Assembly: GCF_000417505.1 (NCBI RefSeq)
Contig: NZ_APHY01000025.1
Span: forward strand, 3 to 55,566
Direction: 5' to 3'
Origin: Megasphaera sp. NM10
GTDB taxonomy: Bacteria; Bacillota; Negativicutes; Veillonellales; Megasphaeraceae
DNA length: 55,564 nt
Position numbers and translations under genes: made by a program. Under the pieces are notes generated by a model. That model made no database searches, was not told the origin of the DNA, and worked only from the letters and a program-made list of their open reading frames with translations. Positions within the stretch are counted from its first letter, which is position 1. Each line of letters starts with the position of its first letter. This document shows, piece after piece, positions 51,704 to 55,564 of this stretch.

Positions 51704-53155
51704 TTATTCTTCAATGTGTGCAATGGCTTTAGCCAAGGCTTTCTTCATGCGCAAGTTGCCCTGACGAGAAATCATGATACGCTGTGCCTGCGGCGAACCT
51801 GCGCCATGCATGGATTCTGTACGATAGCCGACAGCGGCCGTGCCAAGGCTGAGGTTTTCGATGAGGCGTAAAATCTTGAGGCGGTTTTCCGTCGATACAT
51901 TATTGACACCACGGAGATACTTATCGATATACGGCCCAATCTTCGGATCACGAAGGTCTTTTTCAGACGGTGCCGTAACCATCAAGCCACCAGCAATATC
52001 TTCAGCCAGACGGACGATTTCATAGGGGAAACGCGTAACATTCTGTTTGCAGACGTTAGCCAGGAGCAAGTCGATAAGATAGTTGCCCGATTCTGTTTTC
52101 GTGCCCAAGGCCGAGCAAGCAATACCGCAAGCATACAGTGTTTCATTGAGGTGCTGCATTTCAATGATCTTATCTTTAATATGAGATGCTTTCGGGCAGC
52201 CATTATAATCAGCGGCAACAGCTGCGGCACCGATAAGGACGTCACCTACGCCAACTTTGCAGCCGCCGTAGGACTGACGATGGTAACCAGCAAAGCGTTC
52301 AACGAGGACACCGGCAAATTCATATTCACCGTTAAGATAGATATTTTCGTTCGGAATGAAGACATTATCAAAGATGACCAGGGCTTCGGTACCACCGAAT
52401 TCAGGGTTGCCCGTATCCATCGGAGTGCCTTCCATTTTACGGGTATCGCAGGACTGACGGCCAACAATCATGAAAATGCCTTCAGCATCTGTCGAGCAGG
52501 AGAAGCAAACGGCATAATCTTTATCATCTTCGCCCATGGAAATGGTCGGCATAACAATGACTTCATGAGAATTGATGAAACCAGTCTGATGAGCTTTTGC
52601 CCCACGGACTACGATGCCGTCCGGACGACGTTCTACAACATGGAGATAGAGGTCCGGGTCTGCCTGTGCATGCGGTGCCAAGCCACGGTCGCCTTTCGGG
52701 TCCGTCATAGCTCCATCAACAGTAAGGTCTTCCGTCTGTACGCGTTTAAGGAATTTCATGAAGTTTTCATGATATTTCGTACCATATTTTTTATCCGTAT
52801 CGTACGTCGTAGAGAATACCGCATTGAAAGCATCCATGCCGACGCAGCGCTGGAAGCAGGAAGCCGTTTTCTGACCACAAAGGCGCTGCATCTTCACTTT
52901 ATTCATCAAGTCCGTCGTGCTCTGATGGATATGAGTAAAGCGGTTAACACGTTCGCCGGTGTACGGGGAAATCGCCGTCATCAGTTCCTGGTATTCCGGT
53001 TTCTGAGCCAGATCATAGGTCATCCGAACGGAGTTCATAGACGGACGGAGAATCGGGTCATCTGCCGGACACGGAATCTTTTTACCGAACATGTAGACCT
53101 GTAAATTTTTCTTTCTCATGCTTTCGATGTACTGTTCGCCTGTCATTAATGCCAT
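51704..53155 (-). CDS. abfD: 4-hydroxybutyryl-CoA dehydratase / vinylacetyl-CoA isomerase
   Basis: 483 residues. FAD and [4Fe-4S] enzyme that dehydrates 4-hydroxybutyryl-CoA to crotonyl-CoA by a ketyl-radical mechanism. The cluster ligands are visible: Cys100 and Cys104 in KTASCFQRCVGMD, and His292 and Cys299 in AGYHRQSYGGCKVG. The start at 53155 (MALMTGE) follows AAAGGA. It is first in the operon abfD-cat2-permease-unknown-gldA-selenoprotein, behind the sigma-54 promoter at 53235-53251. Together with cat2 and 4hbD it links succinate semialdehyde or 4-hydroxybutyrate to butyrate formation. Confidence 0.95.
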   Translation of the reverse strand: MALMTGEQYIESMRKKNLQVYMFGKKIPCPADDPILRPSMNSVRMTYDLAQKPEYQELMTAISPYTGERVNRFTHIHQSTTDLMNKVKMQRLCGQKTASCFQRCVGMDAFNAVFSTTYDTDKKYGTKYHENFMKFLKRVQTEDLTVDGAMTDPKGDRGLAPHAQADPDLYLHVVERRPDGIVVRGAKAHQTGFINSHEVIVMPTISMGEDDKDYAVCFSCSTDAEGIFMIVGRQSCDTRKMEGTPMDTGNPEFGGTEALVIFDNVFIPNENIYLNGEYEFAGVLVERFAGYHRQSYGGCKVGVGDVLIGAAAVAADYNGCPKASHIKDKIIEMQHLNETLYACGIACSALGTKTESGNYLIDLLLANVCKQNVTRFPYEIVRLAEDIAGGLMVTAPSEKDLRDPKIGPYIDKYLRGVNNVSTENRLKILRLIENLSLGTAAVGYRTESMHGAGSPQAQRIMISRQGNLRMKKALAKAIAHIEE

Positions 53156-53234
53156 AATAATCATCCTTTCTTCTTATCATATAATAAAGTATTGACAGTA
53201 GGTTCACACGTTAGTGTGTTTTGCCTATAGTAAG

Positions 53235-53251
53235 AGCAAGAATCGTGCCAA
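53235..53251 (-). promoter_or_regulatory. Sigma-54 (-24/-12) promoter of the abfD operon
   Basis: The minus strand reads TTGGCACGATTCTTGCT, a full match to the consensus YTGGCACGRNNNTTGCW, about 80 bp upstream of the abfD start. Transcription would therefore need RpoN and an ATP-dependent activator. Confidence 0.85.
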
Positions 53252-53371
53252 GTAAGCTTCCAATAGGATTTTTCTTTTGACTCGTTCCGCAAAAGCATAG
53301 CAACTATCCCATTCTTGAAATCCAAAAAATATTTTCTCTGAATTCTTGTTCTGAATTTCACGTTATTTTTG

Positions 53372-53606
53372 TTATATTTATAACGTTTTTTCGTTTCATT
53401 TTTGGTTCGTATTCCTTAAATCGTTGTTCCATATATAAAACAAACCCAATATTGTTCCATATTTAAAACGCTATTTAGTTGTATTTTTTAGACTTTTCCT
53501 TGATTTTATCTTATTTCTTGATAAAAAATATTCGTAATATGATGTATTCACAAATATTATTTTATTTATTCTTTTAGCCCAATTCTTTATATTTAAAACG
53601 TTTATG
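53372..53606. promoter_or_regulatory. Repeated AT-rich elements, candidate activator-binding sites
   Basis: Four related words lie between the divergent sigma-54 promoters: TTATATTTATAACG (53372-53385), TTGTTCCATATATAAAACA (53424-53442), TTGTTCCATATTTAAAACG (53452-53470) and TTCTTTATATTTAAAACG (53583-53600). Placement about 70-370 bp from the promoters is right for enhancer-type sites. The rest of 53162-53733 is AT-rich and holds no gene. Confidence 0.5.
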
Positions 53607-53678
53607 TAGCTTTTCCATTTTTCTCGATTTCTTATTTGTGAATTTTATAACAATCTAATTTGATTCTTTCTCCATATT

Positions 53679-53695
53679 TTGGCACGATAATTTCA
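53679..53695 (+). promoter_or_regulatory. Sigma-54-like promoter of the Nfu operon
   Basis: TTGGCACGATAATTTCA matches YTGGCACGRNNNTTGCW except for one base in the -12 part (TTTC for TTGC). It lies 39 bp before the Nfu ATG. Confidence 0.6.
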
Positions 53696-53733
53696 TATAT
53701 ATAATTAACTACTATATAAGGATGTGAATTACT

Positions 53734-54033
53734 ATGACTCTATCAATTCGAGAACAAATCGAAAATGTCTTAGAAAAAGAAGTGCGCCCATCGCTGGCTG
53801 AACACCAGGGAGACGTCGTCATTGTCGATTATGCCGATCATATTTTGCGAATCCGCCTAACCGGCCAATGCAGCGGCTGTCCTTCAGCACAGTTGACGAC
53901 AGAAGAATTAATCAGTGCTAAAGTCCGCGAAGCCGTTGAGGATGTCCACGATGTCATTCTCGTCAGTGGTGTCAGCGATGCTCTCATCGCTCAAGCCAAG
54001 GCGATTTTAAGAGAGCGCCATATGCAGAGGTGA
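53734..54033 (+). CDS. NifU C-terminal-domain (Nfu-type) Fe-S protein
   Basis: 99 residues consisting of a single Nfu domain, with the CxxC cluster motif in GQCSGCPSAQLTTEE. Nfu proteins carry a [4Fe-4S] cluster between subunits and deliver it to target enzymes. Here it is the first gene of the sigma-54-type operon Nfu - Cys-rich/MaoC - ACP - MBL and is divergent from the operon of the Fe-S enzyme AbfD, so a role in maturing AbfD or the next gene product is an attractive inference. The start follows AAGGATG. Confidence 0.88.
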   Translation: MTLSIREQIENVLEKEVRPSLAEHQGDVVIVDYADHILRIRLTGQCSGCPSAQLTTEELISAKVREAVEDVHDVILVSGVSDALIAQAKAILRERHMQR

Positions 54034-54037
54034 ATCT

Positions 54038-54751
54038 ATGAAAATCGGGATAAAATACTGTGGCGGCTGTAACCCACGCTATGACCGCAGTCAGGAAGTA
54101 GAAAAACTTAAAAAAAAATTTCCCCAGCATACATTCACATATGAAATAGAAAATACAGTTTGCGACATCTGCCTCCTTGTCTGTGGCTGTATGACAGCCT
54201 GTGCAGAAGAAACGGGTATTGCAGCCCGAAAATTCAAAAAACTTTGTACGCCCCAACAGTTTGCCGCTTTCGCTAAAGAACTGGCAGAAGCACCTCCAGA
54301 AACGGCTGATACAAAAAGGCGTATCTGTTTAGGAGATACGGCCACCATGGAGAGGACGTTTACTGAAGAAGATATCCAACAATTCGCAAAGTTGACAGGA
54401 GATTATGGTAAGCTGCATACCGACGCTGCTTTTGCTGCAAAATACGGATTCGGCCGCCCCGTCGTTCATGGCATTTTAACCGGAAGCTTATTATCTTCCA
54501 TAATGGGCACTACATTACCCGGAGCAGGGACCATCTTAATGGACGAAAACCTGACCTTTACAGCCCCCGTTTATGCCGGGGATACCATTACGGCTTCTAT
54601 AAAATTAGTCCATATGGAAGAAAAAAAGCGCTGGTACATCGGAGAATTCAAGGGAACCTGCAAAAAATCCGACGGGACACTGGCCGTAGAAGGAACCATC
54701 CATCAATTAATGATGAAAACCTTATTTACGTATTATGAAAACAACCAATAA
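54038..54751 (+). CDS. Fusion of a Cys-rich domain and a MaoC-type hotdog (enoyl-CoA hydratase) domain
   Basis: 237 residues in two parts. Residues 1-75 are Cys-rich (C8, C11, C42, C45, C49, C51, C55, C70), with KYCGGCNPRYDR and CDICLLVCGCMTAC, suggesting metal or Fe-S binding. Residues about 95-225 form a MaoC-like hotdog domain with the hydratase motif LTGDYGKLHTDAAFA (likely catalytic D122 and H127) and GRPVVHGILTGSLLS. Such a domain hydrates (R)-specific enoyl thioesters on CoA or ACP; an ACP is encoded directly downstream. The fusion of the two parts is unusual and I know of no established function for it. It lies 4 bp after the Nfu gene. Confidence 0.8.
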   Translation: MKIGIKYCGGCNPRYDRSQEVEKLKKKFPQHTFTYEIENTVCDICLLVCGCMTACAEETGIAARKFKKLCTPQQFAAFAKELAEAPPETADTKRRICLGDTATMERTFTEEDIQQFAKLTGDYGKLHTDAAFAAKYGFGRPVVHGILTGSLLSSIMGTTLPGAGTILMDENLTFTAPVYAGDTITASIKLVHMEEKKRWYIGEFKGTCKKSDGTLAVEGTIHQLMMKTLFTYYENNQ

Positions 54752-54779
54752 TTTTAATTATCAGAATAGGAGTAGTATC

Positions 54780-55016
54780 ATGACAAATTTAGAAAAATAC
54801 GACAATCTTTTTATCAACAGCTTTAAATTAAAAAAGGAAGACCTTCCTGGTTTAAAATATCGCAGCATAAAACTGTGGGATTCAATGGGTCACATGAACT
54901 TGATGGAAGAAATGGAAGATACCTTTGACATTTCCATCGATACCCCGGACGTCTTGGCCTTCAGCTCTTATGAAAAAGGAATGGATATTCTGCGGAAATA
55001 CGGAGTCGATATCTAA
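54780..55016 (+). CDS. Acyl carrier protein-like protein
   Basis: 78 residues with the four-helix ACP plan. The phosphopantetheine serine is in WDSMGHMNLME (Ser35), and the acidic helix II EEMEDTFDISI is typical of ACPs. It is clearly not the housekeeping AcpP, which has DSLD at this point, and is more like specialised carrier proteins of biosynthetic clusters. The start follows TAGGAG. It lies between the MaoC fusion and the MBL gene. Confidence 0.85.
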   Translation: MTNLEKYDNLFINSFKLKKEDLPGLKYRSIKLWDSMGHMNLMEEMEDTFDISIDTPDVLAFSSYEKGMDILRKYGVDI

Positions 55017-55017
55017 C

Positions 55018-55221
55018 ATGCCTGCGGTCATCCAGCCCCACTGCATTACAGACCCACTGACACAGAGTAACTGTTATATTCTTACTGCTGAATCCCACGC
55101 CCTCATCATCGACCCAAACTGTTATCAAGAAATCCATTCCTATCTTGCTAGTCATCAACTCGTTCCAGAGTATATCATTTTAACGCATGAGCACTGCGAT
55201 CATATCGTAAGCGGAAAATAA
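55018..55221 (+). pseudogene. Metallo-beta-lactamase-fold hydrolase, truncated by IS66
   Basis: The gene starts one base after the ACP stop. It encodes 63 residues of an MBL-fold protein (SNCYILTAESHALIIDPNC) up to the zinc motif LTHEHCDHI (HxHxDH). At 55207 the sequence changes into GTAAGCGGAAA, the typical end of an IS66-family element, which adds a few foreign codons and a stop. Intact, it could be a thioesterase-like hydrolase acting on ACP or CoA substrates, as in some polyketide clusters. The missing rest may lie beyond the IS element outside the window. Confidence 0.8.
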
Positions 55222-55234
55222 ATCAGTGTATAGA

Positions 55235-55281
55235 AAAAGCCCCAGACTTATGCTATCCTTTTTTCATAAGTCTAGGGCTTT
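55235..55281 (-). terminator. Terminator at the IS66 transposase gene end
   Basis: AAAGCCCCAGACTTATG and CATAAGTCTAGGGCTTT form a long stem with one mismatch, just after the transposase stop codon. Confidence 0.7.
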
Positions 55282-55289
55282 GATTCTAT

Positions 55290-55564
55290 TTATTCTTTGC
55301 ACTTTTCCTGGGGCTTTGTTGCCCAAGGCAGGTATTGATCCAAGGTTTCGGTATCTTTGAAGTTTGCTGTATTCGGCAGCTTTTCAAAAAGGTATTTCAG
55401 ATACCGTTCGGGGTCCAAGCCGTTGGCTTTGGCTGTTTCAATCAGGCTGTAGACGATGGCACTGGCTTTGGCTCCTTTGGCGCTGTTACTGAAAAGCCAG
55501 TTTTTCCGCCCAACGGTGAAAGGTCGGATGCTGTTTTCCGCGGTGTTGTTGGAAACTGTCACAG
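55290..55564 (-). CDS. IS66-family transposase (TnpC), C-terminal part
   Basis: The gene runs off the right edge; 91 codons are visible. The segments NNTAENSIRPFTVGRKNWLF (with the catalytic Glu), SNSAKGAKASAIVYSLIETA and ANGLDPERYLKYLFEKLP are the characteristic C-terminal blocks of IS66 transposases. It is the DDE enzyme of the insertion that interrupts the MBL gene. Confidence 0.92.
   Translation of the reverse strand, partial: VTVSNNTAENSIRPFTVGRKNWLFSNSAKGAKASAIVYSLIETAKANGLDPERYLKYLFEKLPNTANFKDTETLDQYLPWATKPQEKCKE

Larger units (their letters stand above)
55207..55564. mobile_element. IS66-family insertion sequence, one end
   Basis: The element begins GTAAGCGGAAAATAAATCAG, matching the GTAAGCG-type terminal repeat of IS66 elements, and contains the end of a transposase gene on the minus strand. 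It extends beyond the window. The insertion interrupts the MBL gene. Confidence 0.8.

Noticed and set aside
53161-53361. Minus-strand open frame of 66 codons upstream of abfD
   Set aside because: It covers the sigma-54 promoter and the leader, has no RBS and no recognisable protein features.

Overview
Organism. The window reads as a chromosomal segment of Megasphaera, most likely M. elsdenii or a close relative (Negativicutes). The flavodoxin at 40675-41088 is, from memory, almost identical to the classic M. elsdenii flavodoxin. The other genes fit an amino-acid- and sugar-fermenting anaerobe: eukaryotic-type hexokinase, PTS, 4-hydroxybutyrate/crotonyl-CoA enzymes, tRNA-Sec and T-box control of branched-chain amino acid genes. 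Most genes are GC-rich in codon position 3. The DUF4143 ATPase (22.7-24 kb), the restriction-modification genes (25-27.4 kb) and the right end (46-55 kb) are visibly more AT-rich.

Layout. 1-204: start of a TnpB gene cut by the window edge. 0.6-3.2 kb: frameshifted EamA transporter, radical SAM protein, exported protein. 3.4-4.6 kb: diguanylate cyclase with two frameshifts. 4.7-6.1 kb: BASS transporter behind a T-box whose specifier reads as GUC (Val). 6.2-11.9 kb: drug-efflux ABC operon (HlyD, dual ATPase, two permeases, CecR-like TetR). 11.9-14.7 kb: uracil-DNA glycosylase-like protein, DUF554 protein, second BASS transporter. 14.8-20.2 kb: T-box(Ile)-ilvC-ilvB-ilvN-ilvD operon. 20.3-22.6 kb: DUF815 ATPase and folP. 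22.6-24.8 kb: DUF4143 ATPase and a DODA-type dioxygenase. 25.0-33.1 kb: one minus-strand operon of a MocR regulator, YhaO nuclease, YhaN ATPase and a BsuBI/PstI-like methylase and endonuclease, with genes overlapping or nearly abutting. 33.2-38.3 kb: hexokinase, then thiS-thiG-thiH-thiE and an isochorismatase-like hydrolase. 38.4-43.6 kb: RseC/LUD/thioesterase operon, DUF3793-flavodoxin operon with Fur-like sites, PTS EIICBA. 43.7-46.2 kb: 4-hydroxybutyrate dehydrogenase, selC, tatA, MFS remnant. 46.4-53.2 kb: abfD-cat2-permease-unknown-gldA-selenoprotein operon. 53.2-55.2 kb: divergent Nfu / Cys-rich-MaoC / ACP / MBL operon, interrupted by an IS66-family element that runs off the window.

How things work together. 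The right end is the most novel part. A full-consensus sigma-54 promoter drives the 4-hydroxybutyryl-CoA operon, and a near-consensus one drives the divergent Nfu-MaoC-ACP-MBL operon. The AT-rich spacer between them carries repeats that look like shared activator sites. The last gene of the 4-hydroxybutyrate operon is a selenoprotein: an in-frame UGA directly after a Cys codon, followed by a SECIS-like hairpin. The tRNA-Sec gene lies about 1.8 kb away. The yhaO-yhaN-methylase-endonuclease operon is a second unusual arrangement.

Caveat. Eight frameshifts, most of them single-base changes in short homopolymers, are spread over otherwise well-preserved genes. Some may be assembly errors. One, an A9 tract in the endonuclease, could also be a phase-variation or slippage switch. 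Family assignments come from reading motifs by eye; no searches were run.
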